Shown here piece by piece: positions 8,425 through 17,596 of a DNA stretch of 27,325 nucleotides. Both the position numbers and the translations under genes were made by a program. The notes under the pieces were generated by a model that saw only the letters and a program-made list of their open reading frames with translations, was not told where the DNA came from and did no database searches. Position 1 is the stretch's first letter, and each line of letters starts with the position of its first letter. The stretch lies in the NCBI GenBank assembly GCA_036824145.1, contig DAITAT010000027.1, positions 1-27,325 of the forward strand. The letters run 5' to 3'. Origin of the DNA: DATMMS01 sp036824145. Lineage in GTDB: Bacteria > Chloroflexota > Dormibacteria > DASZGP01.

Positions 8425-8891
8425 GTGACCAGGTCGGCCCGGCGCAGCAGCTCCTGGTCGTGGTCGTAGGAGAGCTCGCGGGCGGCCTCCTCGAACTTCA
8501 GCCACCTGATCCGGTCGACCTCCTCGGTGGCCTTGAAGGAGCCGCCAATGGAGCGCATCAGCCAGTACCAGACGACCTTCTCGCGGTCGCGGCGGTCGAT
8601 GTACTCGATAATCCCCAGCGACCTGGCGATCATGCACTTGAACCCGGTCTCCTCCGCGACCTCGCGCAGCGCCGCGGCCTCCAGGCGTTCGTCGGCCTTG
8701 AGCTTGCCCTTGGGGAGCGACCAGTCGTCGTAGGCGGGTCGGTGGATGAGGGCGATCTCGACCTCGCCTTCCTCGGTGTAGCGATAGACGACCCCGCCGG
8801 CGGCCCGGACGACGTCTCGGTCGTCCATGGTCATCTTGATGGCGGCCTCGACCTCCTCCCAGAGGTGGAGGTCGACCTTGATCTCAGGCAA
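8421..8891 (-). CDS. Nudix hydrolase (MutT1-like N-terminal half)
   Basis: A Nudix hydrolase of up to 156 residues with a complete Nudix box: G62, E68, R76, E77, E80, E81 and G83 in GX5EX7REVAEETG. HRPAYDDWSLPKGKLK just before it is typical of MutT1 and diadenosine-polyphosphate hydrolases, which hydrolyse nucleotide pyrophosphates. The frame starts at TTG 8891, overlapping the CHAD stop by 8 nt; ATG 8834 or 8828 would give a shorter protein starting just before the first strand (DDRDVVRAAGGVVYR) and cannot be excluded. It ends LLRRADLVT where MutT1 continues into its phosphatase domain. The next frame, displaced by one base, encodes exactly that domain. Confidence 0.92.
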   Translation of the reverse strand: MPEIKVDLHLWEEVEAAIKMTMDDRDVVRAAGGVVYRYTEEGEVEIALIHRPAYDDWSLPKGKLKADERLEAAALREVAEETGFKCMIARSLGIIEYIDRRDREKVVWYWLMRSIGGSFKATEEVDRIRWLKFEEAARELSYDHDQELLRRADLVT

Positions 8892-9879
8892 CCTTCAGCC
8901 AGCCGTAAATCTTCTTCCGGTCCAACCGCCTCCAGGCCGCCGGCCACCGCCGTCGGGCCTTGCGAGCCAGGCCGTCCTGGGCCTCGTGGAGGGCACCCGC
9001 GAGGAATGCCGTGGAGGCGTCCATGTGGCCGAATGCCTGGGTCAGCCAGCCTGCCGACACGACCGCGTCGTTGTAATCGCCGAGGGCCTGCTGCAGACCC
9101 GCAACGGCTTCCGCGAACCGTGCCGCTGCCACGCCCACCACGGGCGCCGCTGCCTCGGCGGCATAACGGCAGCGCTTGGCTTCGATGCGGACAGCGTGCA
9201 GCTTGGCGTCGTCGGGGTGCTGGTCCAGATTGCGGACGGCGGCTCGGAGCTTGCGCCAGGTTCCGCCCACGATCATCGCCATGAACTCATCCGCCGGCGC
9301 TTTGGCCACCTCAGACAGCGGCGGTGCCGCTTCCAGCCGGGCCAGGGAGTCGAGCAGGGCGCTGTAGCGTGGCTCGGCCATCGCCGTCAGCAGCTCCATC
9401 TGCGCCTTGCCGTGCTGCCGGTTGAGGCGCTCGAGGATCTCGCGCTGCTCAGCGGTGGCCTCATCCGAGCCAAGCGAAGGCTGGAGGCGCGCCAGCAGGA
9501 TGTCGGCGTCCCGGACCTGGCCCAAGAGGTCGGCCAGCCAGCCGAGCTCGACGCGAAGCTTGCCGATCGGCTCGGGATCGAAGAGCACCGAGTAGGTGCG
9601 GAGGGCGCTACGCAGCCGGCGCGTGGCCACGCGGGCCTGGTGCACGGCGTCGGGCTCGGAGGCCACCTGCACCAGGGCCTGCTGCTCCACCAGGCGCGCA
9701 ACCGTGGATCTGACTGCGAGCGTGATCGCCTCACCGGCGGTGGCGCCGGTGACAGTGGCGACCAGGTCGATTGGAGGGGTGGTCGGGGTGACGCGCCGGA
9801 GTCGGGCCGCCGGCGTGGGAGGGAGGGTGCGAACCGCACGGGCGGGTGCCAGGCGGCGACCGGCCATGGGCTCAGGCAT
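8884..9879 (-). CDS. CHAD domain protein
   Basis: A 331-residue alpha-helical protein with conserved-histidine segments of the CHAD family: HQARVATRRLRSALRTY (about 80-96), LADLLGQVRDADILLARL, and LHAVRIEAKRCRYAAEA in the second half, all rich in Arg, Lys and His. CHAD domains bind inorganic polyphosphate and some localise to polyphosphate granules. The position directly after ppk1, with an 8-nt overlap at ATG 9879 (GAGG 5-6 nt upstream), fits that role. No CYTH/triphosphatase domain is attached. The first 45 residues are Pro/Arg/Ala-rich and likely disordered. ATG 9867 is an alternative start. Confidence 0.9.
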   Translation of the reverse strand: MPEPMAGRRLAPARAVRTLPPTPAARLRRVTPTTPPIDLVATVTGATAGEAITLAVRSTVARLVEQQALVQVASEPDAVHQARVATRRLRSALRTYSVLFDPEPIGKLRVELGWLADLLGQVRDADILLARLQPSLGSDEATAEQREILERLNRQHGKAQMELLTAMAEPRYSALLDSLARLEAAPPLSEVAKAPADEFMAMIVGGTWRKLRAAVRNLDQHPDDAKLHAVRIEAKRCRYAAEAAAPVVGVAAARFAEAVAGLQQALGDYNDAVVSAGWLTQAFGHMDASTAFLAGALHEAQDGLARKARRRWPAAWRRLDRKKIYGWLKVA

Positions 9880-12031
9880 TGGTCCTCGACAGCCCCGGGT
9901 GTGATTCCCGAAGGGCGTACTCCTGGAGATGGCGCTGAGCGTTGATGCCATTGACGGTGGGGACTCGATGCCAGCAGCCCTCGGCATCCAGCTGCCACGC
10001 CATGGTGTCGTCCTGGCGGCTGGCGGAAAGGATCTCGTCCAGCCGCTCCTGGAGGACCAGGTCACGGACTGGGACCACCACCTCGACGCGGCGGTCGAGG
10101 TTCCGCGGCATCATGTCGGCGGAGCCGATGTAGTACTCCGCGCCACGGTCATCACTGCCGAAGCGGTAGATGCGCGAATGCTCGAGGAAGCGACCCACCA
10201 GCGAGCAGACGTGGATCCGGTCGGAGAGCCCGGGAACCCCGGGGCGCAGGCAGCAGATGCCCCGCACGAAGAGCTCGATCTCGGTACCCGACTGGGATGC
10301 CGTGTAGAGGGCGTCAATGACATCGGGGTCGACCAGGCTGTTCATCTTCATCACGATCCGACCGTCGGCGTGGGCCGCCTCCGCCGCGATCAGGTCGAGG
10401 ATGCTGCTGCGCAGGTTGCCGGGCGCCACCAGCAGGCGACGCCAGTTCTCCTGGCGGCTGTACCCGGTGAGGTGGTTGAAAAGGTTGGTCAGGTCGGAGC
10501 CGATCGCCGGGTCGCATGTCAGCAGGCCGAGGTCTTCGTAGGTGTTGGCGGTCCTGGCGTTGTAGTTGCCGGTGCCGATGTGGGCGTAGTGCCGGATGGC
10601 GTCCTCCTCCTGCCGCACCACAAGCAGGATCTTGGCGTGCGTCTTGAGGCCGACCAACCCGTAGACGACGTGGACGCCGGCCTCTTCCAGGGCCCGGGCC
10701 CAGCCGATGTTGGCCTGCTCGTCGCCTCGAGCTTTGAGCTCCACCAGCGCCACCACCTGTTTGCCGGCTTCGGCGGCGCGGATCAGGGAGCGGATGATGC
10801 CGCCCTCGGTCCCGGCGGTCCTGTAGAGGGTCTGCTTGATCGCCAGCACATCGGGGTCCCGGGCGGCCTGGGCTACGAAAGCTTCGATCGAGGTGGCGAA
10901 GGAGTCGTAGGGGTGGTGGACCAAGACGTCGCCTTCGCGCAGGACGCGGAAGAAGTTGGCGCCTTGCCCGTTGGCGGCATTTGCCAGCCGCGCCTGGGTG
11001 GTGCCGGCCCAGGGGTCGTCCTTGAGGTCGGGCCGGTCAAGCGCATGTAGGGTCCAGAGCGCGCCCAGGTCGAGCAGGCCGTCCACGACGTACACCTGTT
11101 CCGGACCGATCTCAAGTTCGCGTCGCAGCAACTCGAGGATCTCTTCGGACATTCCTGGGTCGACTTCGAGGCGAACGACGTCGGCGAAGCGGCGGTGGCG
11201 GCGCAGCTCGGTCTCGATGGCGGCCAACAGGTCGTCAGCCTCGTCCTCCTCGAGCTCGAGGTCGGCGTTGCGGGTGACCCGGAAGGGATGGTGGGTGACC
11301 ACCTTCATGCCGGGGAAGAGCGAGTCCAGGCGGGCGGCGATGACCTGCTCCACCGGGATGAAGCGAGTTCCATCGGGCATCGCGATGAAACGAGGCAGCA
11401 GCGGCGGTACCTTGACTCGCGCGAATCGGTTCTTGCGCTTGCCCGGCTCACGCACCAGCACCGCCAGGTTCAAAGAGAGGTTGGAGATGTAAGGGAAGGG
11501 ATGAGCCGGGTCGACCGCGAGCGGGGTCAGCACCGGGAAGATGCGATCCTCGAAGAGTCGCGTCAGCCAATCGGCGTCATCGCCCTCGAGCTCGGCGGCG
11601 CTGACGATGCGGATGCCGTGCATGTCGAGCTGAGGCACGACCTCGTGGCTGAAGACCTGGGCCTGGCGGGCCACCGAGTCGTCCACCTCCTGGCGGATGG
11701 CATGGAGCTGCTCGGCGGCGCTCATGCCGTCGGGCGCGGTGCTGGCCACGCCGGCGCCGACCTGCTCGGTGAGACCGGCGACACGAACCTGGAAGAACTC
11801 GTCCATCGACTGGCTGACGATGGCAAGGAACTTTGCCCGCTCCAGCAGCGGCACCGAGGAGTCTTCCGCCTGCGCCAGGACCCTTTTATTGAATTCGAGC
11901 CACGACAGTTCGGGGTTGATGTAGCGCAGCTGGGCAGCCGACGAGGAACCCCGGTTCCGCTTTGGCGACGAGCGACCGTTGCGGCCGTTGCCGGGTGCCC
12001 CAACTGCCCTCGCCGGGGCCTTGTCAGCCAC
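9872..12031 (-). CDS. ppk1: Polyphosphate kinase 1
   Basis: A 719-residue enzyme that reversibly transfers the gamma phosphate of ATP to polyphosphate. It shows the N-domain signature ELSWLEFNKRVLAQAED, FLAIVSQSMDEFFQVRVAGL, and both phospholipase-D-like catalytic histidines: GLKTHAKILLVV (equivalent to E. coli His435, the phosphorylated residue) and FLEHSRIYRF (equivalent to His592). YAHIGTGNYN and SADMMPRNLDRRVEV are also conserved. I choose GTG 12031, which has GGAGG 9 nt upstream, over TTG 12052. About 35 basic, Ser-rich residues precede the core. It follows the response regulator after 90 nt, where TAGACT is a possible extra -10, and overlaps the CHAD gene by 8 nt. Its link to pst genes suggests induction by phosphate starvation. 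Confidence 0.97.
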   Translation of the reverse strand: MADKAPARAVGAPGNGRNGRSSPKRNRGSSSAAQLRYINPELSWLEFNKRVLAQAEDSSVPLLERAKFLAIVSQSMDEFFQVRVAGLTEQVGAGVASTAPDGMSAAEQLHAIRQEVDDSVARQAQVFSHEVVPQLDMHGIRIVSAAELEGDDADWLTRLFEDRIFPVLTPLAVDPAHPFPYISNLSLNLAVLVREPGKRKNRFARVKVPPLLPRFIAMPDGTRFIPVEQVIAARLDSLFPGMKVVTHHPFRVTRNADLELEEDEADDLLAAIETELRRHRRFADVVRLEVDPGMSEEILELLRRELEIGPEQVYVVDGLLDLGALWTLHALDRPDLKDDPWAGTTQARLANAANGQGANFFRVLREGDVLVHHPYDSFATSIEAFVAQAARDPDVLAIKQTLYRTAGTEGGIIRSLIRAAEAGKQVVALVELKARGDEQANIGWARALEEAGVHVVYGLVGLKTHAKILLVVRQEEDAIRHYAHIGTGNYNARTANTYEDLGLLTCDPAIGSDLTNLFNHLTGYSRQENWRRLLVAPGNLRSSILDLIAAEAAHADGRIVMKMNSLVDPDVIDALYTASQSGTEIELFVRGICCLRPGVPGLSDRIHVCSLVGRFLEHSRIYRFGSDDRGAEYYIGSADMMPRNLDRRVEVVVPVRDLVLQERLDEILSASRQDDTMAWQLDAEGCWHRVPTVNGINAQRHLQEYALRESHPGLSRTNA

Positions 12032-12121
12032 TGAAAAAAGCCTCCATCGCAAAGTTGCCGCGGCAGCGAACCTGGATCTGGCAGCGGCGCGGCGGAGCCA
12101 AGTCTACCCCGCGCGTGGGTT

Positions 12122-12832
<711 letters not shown>

Positions 12833-12854
12833 TAAGGTCGCCGAGCGCGCAACC

Positions 12855-13520
12855 TCAGTCGAGTTCCACGACCCGGCCCGAGTCCAGGAAGACGATGTCC
12901 TCGGCCACGTTGGTGACCCGGTCCCCGATGCGCTCCAGGGTGTGCGCGATGTTGAGCAGGTGCTGGATCGGCACGACGTGGTCGGGGTCGCTCTGCAGCG
13001 CCGAGAGCTGCTCCGCGAAGACCTTGCGGTAGAGCCGGTCGATAGCGTCGTCGTGACGGGCGACCTCCGCGGCTTTCTCGGCGTCGACGGCGATGAAGGC
13101 GCTGAGGATATCGTGGACCTGGCGCTCGACCAGCTCGCCCATGCGGCCAAGCTCGACGAAGGTGGACTCCGACTCGGCTGGCGGGGGCTCGCCCGCCAGC
13201 TTGCGGGAGCGCTTGGCGATACGGGTGGCGTAGTCGCCCATGCGTTCCAGCTCGGCGCCGATGTACTGCAGGCCCAACAGAAGTCGAAGGTCGCGGGCGA
13301 CCGGGGCCTGAGTGGCGATGACGGTGAACACCTCCTCGCGCAGCTGCAGGTGAAGCTGGTTGATCTGCTCATCGCCTTCGATCACCGCGGTGGCCTGGTC
13401 GCGGTCGCGGTTGAGCAGAGCCTGGACGGCGTTGCGGATGGCGTCCTCCACCAGCGCCCCCATCCGGCTGGCGGTGGCCTGGACGCCCTCCAGTTTCTGT
13501 TCGAATTGAGTGCGCGGCAT
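12855..13520 (-). CDS. phoU: Phosphate transport regulator PhoU
   Basis: A 221-residue protein of two PhoU three-helix repeats. Each repeat has its metal-binding signature: ERMGDYATRIAK (92-103) and ERIGDRVTNVAE (196-207). PhoU bridges the PstSCAB transporter and the PhoR-type kinase and keeps the regulon off when phosphate is ample. It shares one base with the pstB stop (TGATG), so translation is coupled. Because the kinase here has no membrane segment, PhoU may be its main source of signal; that is inference. Confidence 0.97.
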   Translation of the reverse strand: MPRTQFEQKLEGVQATASRMGALVEDAIRNAVQALLNRDRDQATAVIEGDEQINQLHLQLREEVFTVIATQAPVARDLRLLLGLQYIGAELERMGDYATRIAKRSRKLAGEPPPAESESTFVELGRMGELVERQVHDILSAFIAVDAEKAAEVARHDDAIDRLYRKVFAEQLSALQSDPDHVVPIQHLLNIAHTLERIGDRVTNVAEDIVFLDSGRVVELD

Positions 13521-14308
13521 CAGCCGAACCTGCCCGAGATGTAATCCTCGGTGAGCTTGTTCTGGGGTCGGTTGAAGATGCCTGGCGTGGGTCCGTATTC
13601 AATCAACTCGCCGTACCTCTCGGGATTCATCATCAGGAACGCGGTGTAGTCGGAAGCCCTCGCGGCCTGCTGCATATTGTGCGTAACCAAAATTATGGTG
13701 TAGTCCTTTTTGAGCTCCTGCGCCAACTCCTCGATCTTGAGGGTGGCGATCGGGTCCAGCGCAGAGGCGGGCTCGTCCATCAGGATCACCTCCGGCTCGA
13801 CCGCCAGGGTGCGCGCGATAACGAGGCGCTGCTGCTGGCCGCCGGAGATCGCCAACGCCGGGCTCTGCAAACGGTCCTTCACCTCGTCCCAGAGAGCGGC
13901 CCGCCGCAGGCAGTGCTCGACGAGGTCGTCGAGGTTCCCCTTGCGCTTCAGGATCCGCGGCCCGAAGGCGACGTTGTCGTAGATGCTCATGGGGAAGGGG
14001 TTGGGCTTCTGGAACACCATGCCGACCCGCCGTCGCAGCCTGACCACGTCAAGTTGCGGGTCGACGATGTCCTGGCCGTCGAGCAGGACGCTGCCCTCGA
14101 CGCGCGCCTTCGGCACCAGGTCGTAGAGGCGGTTGAAGACGCGGATCAGGGTGCTCTTGCCACAGCCTGACGGGCCGATGATGGCCGTGATGCGGTTGGT
14201 GAGCACATCCAGGCTGATCTCTTTGAGGGCCTGGAAATCCCCGTAGAAGAAGCTCAGGCCTTTGACCTCGAGCTTGGTCTCCGGCGGCACCACTTCCAGC
14301 GACGCCAT
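13520..14308 (-). CDS. pstB: Phosphate ABC transporter ATP-binding protein
   Basis: A 262-residue ATPase of the high-affinity phosphate importer. Walker A GPSGCGKS (45-52), the PstB-typical MVFQKPNPFPMSIYDNVAFGPR (about 97-118), signature ISGGQQQR (154-161) and Walker B VILMDEPASALDP (174-186) are all intact. ATG 14308 is preferred to GTG 14314 because GAGGTG lies about 5 nt upstream. The gene lies directly behind pstA (GTG 14314 would overlap its stop). Confidence 0.97.
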   Translation of the reverse strand: MASLEVVPPETKLEVKGLSFFYGDFQALKEISLDVLTNRITAIIGPSGCGKSTLIRVFNRLYDLVPKARVEGSVLLDGQDIVDPQLDVVRLRRRVGMVFQKPNPFPMSIYDNVAFGPRILKRKGNLDDLVEHCLRRAALWDEVKDRLQSPALAISGGQQQRLVIARTLAVEPEVILMDEPASALDPIATLKIEELAQELKKDYTIILVTHNMQQAARASDYTAFLMMNPERYGELIEYGPTPGIFNRPQNKLTEDYISGRFG

Positions 14309-14310
14309 GC

Positions 14311-15192
14311 TCACCTCGACACCTGGCTCCGACGCGAGAAGAACCGGGCCAGGGCAGTGAAGATCAAAACCATCGCGATCAGGGTCAGCGCGCCGGCCCA
14401 GGCCCGGGCCTGGGCGGCCTGGAACCCCGTCACCGCGTTACCGAAGATCTGCAGCGACAGCGTCGACATCCGCTTGGTTGGGTTGAGCTCGACGAAGAGG
14501 TCGTTGCCCAGGGCGGTCAGCAAGAGGGGGGCGGTCTCGCCCATGGCGCGAGCGATTGCGAGCATCGTGCCGGTGATGATCCCTGGCATCGCCGTGGGCA
14601 GGACGATCCGCATTATGGTCTGGCTCTTCGACGCCCCGAGACCGAGGCTGCCTTCGCGAAGCTGGGCGGGGACCAGGTGGAGGATCTCCTCGCTGGTTCG
14701 GATTACAAGCGGCAGGATCACGATCCCCAGGGCGATCGCGCCGGCAAGTCCCGAGAAGCCAAACCGGGTGACCCAGATGGCGTATACAAAAGCGCCGGTG
14801 ACGATGGTGGGGATTCCAATCAAAACGTCGGTGAGGAAGCGGACCGCGTCGGCAAACCAGTTGCCACCGAACTCGGCCAGGAAAATCGCGGCAGCCACCC
14901 CCAATGGGACCGACACCAGCGCCGCGGTGCCGACGACGATCAGGCTGCCGAGAATCCCGTTCAAGAACCCCCCGCCGGCAGTGCCGGGGTTGCCTGGAGG
15001 GGTGCTGAGCAGAAACCCCGGCCCGATCAGTTGGAGGCCCTGGATGGAGACGTAGACCAGGACCCACAGCAGGATGCCCAAGGTGGCGGCCATGGCGAGG
15101 GACAAGACGCCGGTCACCGCCCTGTCCTTTATCCGGCGCCGTCGGAGGACGCGGGTGAAGTCGCGGTCGGAGAACCCCGCAACCGCGCTCAT
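14311..15192 (-). CDS. pstA: Phosphate ABC transporter permease PstA
   Basis: A 293-residue permease with six membrane segments. Typical features are GGGFLNGILGSLIVVGTAALVSVPLGVAAAIFLAEF, the cytoplasmic EAA loop REGSLGLGASKSQTIMRIVLPTAMPGIITG and ARAMGETAPLLLTA. It pairs with PstC to form the phosphate channel. It overlaps the pstC stop by 4 nt, so the two permeases are made in a fixed ratio. Confidence 0.96.
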   Translation of the reverse strand: MSAVAGFSDRDFTRVLRRRRIKDRAVTGVLSLAMAATLGILLWVLVYVSIQGLQLIGPGFLLSTPPGNPGTAGGGFLNGILGSLIVVGTAALVSVPLGVAAAIFLAEFGGNWFADAVRFLTDVLIGIPTIVTGAFVYAIWVTRFGFSGLAGAIALGIVILPLVIRTSEEILHLVPAQLREGSLGLGASKSQTIMRIVLPTAMPGIITGTMLAIARAMGETAPLLLTALGNDLFVELNPTKRMSTLSLQIFGNAVTGFQAAQARAWAGALTLIAMVLIFTALARFFSRRSQVSR

Positions 15193-16196
15193 AGGGCCAC
15201 GTTCCGCTTGACGATCACACGGGCGAGGGCGTTCACGATGATGGCGACGACAAGGAGGACAAAGCCGACCACGAAGAGGGCCTCGAGGTGCAGCGGCTCG
15301 GTCGCCTCGGTGAACTCATTGGCGATCACGCTGGACATCGTCGCTCCCTGGCCGAGGATGCTGGGATTGATCTTGAGAACGCTGTTGCCGATGACCATGG
15401 TCACGGCGATGGTCTCGCCCAGCGCCCGACCGAGCCCCAGGATCGACGCGCCGATGACGCCAGACCTGGACCGCGGCAGGACCGCCGCCTGGATCATCTC
15501 CCAGCGGGTGGCCCCGAGCGCCAAGGCCCCCTCCTTGTCCCCGATGGGAGCGGTGCTGAAGACCTCGCGGCAGATGGCGGTGACGATGGGCAGGATCATG
15601 ATCGCCAGCACCACCGACGCCGTGAAATAGGACAGGCCGAAGAATGGCCCCTTGAAGAAGAACCCGATCACGGGCAGGCTGCCAACGGTGGCTGCCAGGA
15701 AATCGCCGACGGGACGCAGCATCGGGACCAGGGCGAAGATTCCCCAGAACCCGTAGACCACGCTGGGTACGGCGGCCAGCAGGTCGACCAACGACGAGAG
15801 CGGCCGGCGGAGGGCTCTAGGGCCCACGTCGGTGATGAACAGACCGACCGCGACGGACACCGGAACCGCGATCACCATCGCCACCGCCGCGGTCAGGATG
15901 GTGCCGTAGATAAACTGGAGGATTCCGTACGGATTCGGCGTGGTCCTGGTCGCCACCGCTTCGGACGGCGCCCACCTCGCCGATGAGAGGAAGCTGAAGA
16001 ACCCGTAGTGGCGGAGTGCCGGCCACGAGGCCTGCAATAGGAAGGCAACCATCGCGACGATGACCACCAGTACGACGCAGCCCGCCGACGTGACCACGAT
16101 TCGAAACGCCGCATCGGCGCTTCCAAAACGCCGCCGGGTAGCGATGCGGGGACGGCCCCCGGCTTGTGCCGGGTTCAGCGGGGTCGAGGATTCCAA
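15189..16196 (-). CDS. pstC: Phosphate ABC transporter permease PstC
   Basis: A 335-residue permease with six membrane segments. It has PNPYGILQFIYGTILTAAVAM, the EAA loop KEGALALGATRWEMIQAAVLPRSRSG and GRALGETIAVTMVIGNS. The start is a TTG at 16196, supported by GAGGA 7 nt upstream; no ATG or GTG is near. It is separated from pstS by 83 nt that contain a stable stem-loop, so its level may be set below that of the binding protein. Confidence 0.96.
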   Translation of the reverse strand: MESSTPLNPAQAGGRPRIATRRRFGSADAAFRIVVTSAGCVVLVVIVAMVAFLLQASWPALRHYGFFSFLSSARWAPSEAVATRTTPNPYGILQFIYGTILTAAVAMVIAVPVSVAVGLFITDVGPRALRRPLSSLVDLLAAVPSVVYGFWGIFALVPMLRPVGDFLAATVGSLPVIGFFFKGPFFGLSYFTASVVLAIMILPIVTAICREVFSTAPIGDKEGALALGATRWEMIQAAVLPRSRSGVIGASILGLGRALGETIAVTMVIGNSVLKINPSILGQGATMSSVIANEFTEATEPLHLEALFVVGFVLLVVAIIVNALARVIVKRNVAL

Positions 16197-16231
16197 GCCA
16201 AATTCCTCACGGGTTCCGTCAACGGTACCAA

Positions 16232-16264
16232 GGCGCCCACCGACGTCACCAGCGGTGGGACGCC
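16232..16264 (-). other. Stem-loop between pstS and pstC
   Basis: Arms 16232-16242 and 16253-16264 pair over 11 GC-rich base pairs with one bulged base and a 10-nt loop. No U-run follows on the minus strand, so it is not a classic terminator. Stem-loops after the binding-protein gene often protect the upstream mRNA or reduce read-through, giving an excess of PstS; that role is inferred here. Confidence 0.5.
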
Positions 16265-16279
16265 CTGACCGTCAATCCG

Positions 16280-17452
16280 CTACTTGACTATCGTCTGGCC
16301 GTTGTAGGTGAGGGTCTTGAGTTGCGCGATGGCCCTGGCCTGAAGGTCAGGGCCGAGGGGCGCGTAGTTGATGGCCAGCGTGAGGTCCTGGCCGCTGGTG
16401 AGCGCCCATGATAGGAAGTTCACCAACGCGGCTCCTTTGTCGGCCGCGGTCTGCGCCTGGTACACCAGCAACCAGGTCGTGCCGGTGATCGGGTAGGTGT
16501 TGGTTCCACTCTGGTCGGTGAGGTCAAAGCGCAGGTCAGGCGGATACTGGGCCCCGACGGTCGCCGCGGTCACCGTCTGCACGCAGGGCTCGATGAAGTT
16601 GCCGGCCCTGTTCTTGACGTTGCCGTAGGTGAGGTTCTGCTGGATGGCATAGCCGAGCTCGACATATCCGATGCCACCCGAGGTCCCGGTGTTGCCTGAC
16701 GGGCTGCCCACGGCTGCCGAGACTCCCTCATTGCCCTTGCCACCGATGCCGACAGGCCAGGCAACGGTCTTGCCGCGGCTGGTGGTCGCGCCGCCCAGGG
16801 TGGTGACCCAGGTGGGGCTCACCTTGGTCAGGTAGTCGGTGAAGATATCGGTCGTACCCGAACCATCGGAGCGGTGGACGACCGCGATGGCCAGGTCGGG
16901 CAGGTTCTTGCCCGAGTTGAGGGCGACCAGCGCGGGGTCATTCCACTTTGTGATCTTGCCCGCGAAGATCTTGCCCAGGGTTTCGCCGTCGAACTGCACC
17001 CCCGACTTGATGCCCGGCAGGTTATACGTGGCCACAACGGGAGCCAGGACCATCGGGATCTGCGCGATTGGGCCCTTCGCCTTGGCGATGTCTGCGTCCT
17101 TCATGAAGGCATCCGAGGCTCCGAAGTCCACGGTGCCGGCCTGGACCTGGGCGATGCCGCCGCCAGATCCGATCGACTGGTACGCAACCTGGACCCCGGC
17201 CTTAGCGGCGTAGGTTGCGGCCCACACCGACATCATCGGGTTGATGAAGGTGGAGCCGGCGCCGCCGAGTTGCCTGGCTCCGCCGGACACCTGGGCGACC
17301 CCGTTGGTGAAGCCTGGCTTGGCCGGTGTGCCCTGGCAAACCGAGCTACCGCTGCCGGCTCCGGCGGTGCTGGTTGAGCTGCTCCCGCAAGCGCTGACGG
17401 CAAGCGCCATGAGCACGCCCAGCGCACTCACTCGTGAGACATGTGATAGCAC
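16280..17452 (-). CDS. pstS: Phosphate-binding lipoprotein PstS
   Basis: A 390-residue periplasmic-type phosphate-binding protein. The signal peptide ends in the lipobox LAVSAC with the lipid-bearing Cys22, followed by a Ser/Thr/Gly-rich linker. The mature part has GAGSTFINPMMSVWA, YQSIGSGGGIAQ, TVDFGASDAFM and HRSDGSGTTDIFTDYL, the residues that bind phosphate in PstS proteins. GTG 17452 is preceded by GGGAGGGA at good spacing. It heads the pst genes and has its own promoter with a likely PHO box. Two residual Cys in the mature protein (one near the N-terminus, one in FIEPCVQ) may form a disulfide. Confidence 0.96.
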   Translation of the reverse strand: MLSHVSRVSALGVLMALAVSACGSSSTSTAGAGSGSSVCQGTPAKPGFTNGVAQVSGGARQLGGAGSTFINPMMSVWAATYAAKAGVQVAYQSIGSGGGIAQVQAGTVDFGASDAFMKDADIAKAKGPIAQIPMVLAPVVATYNLPGIKSGVQFDGETLGKIFAGKITKWNDPALVALNSGKNLPDLAIAVVHRSDGSGTTDIFTDYLTKVSPTWVTTLGGATTSRGKTVAWPVGIGGKGNEGVSAAVGSPSGNTGTSGGIGYVELGYAIQQNLTYGNVKNRAGNFIEPCVQTVTAATVGAQYPPDLRFDLTDQSGTNTYPITGTTWLLVYQAQTAADKGAALVNFLSWALTSGQDLTLAINYAPLGPDLQARAIAQLKTLTYNGQTIVK

Positions 17453-17544
17453 GAAGGTCCCTCCCTGTCACCCCGGCGAGCTGGTGGCCGCGTGAAAATG
17501 CGTGCTCTGGCTCTGAGGAAGTGGTTGGTTTCAGTCGACCGCAG

Positions 17545-17596
17545 CTTATGGCTCGCCGGGTTAGCGCTGCGGGGCGCGAAGGTTAAGAGTTGGTTA
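17545..17596 (-). promoter_or_regulatory. Likely PHO box and promoter of pstS
   Basis: On the minus strand the pentamer TAACC occurs at 17596, 17585 and 17563, that is at intervals of 11 and 22 bp, so three of four units in an 11-bp register are occupied. PhoB/PhoP-type regulators bind such 11-bp direct repeats. A -10-like CATAAG lies at 17550-17545, 8 bp after the last repeat, with no separate -35, which is usual for activator-dependent Pho promoters. The first repeat overlaps the TAA stop codon of the kinase gene. The 5' leader would be about 85 nt. Confidence 0.6.

Noticed and set aside
8827..9945. 372-codon plus-strand frame opposite the CHAD gene
   Set aside because: The CHAD motifs on the other strand are clear, and this frame reads as low-complexity His/Gly/Arg sequence.
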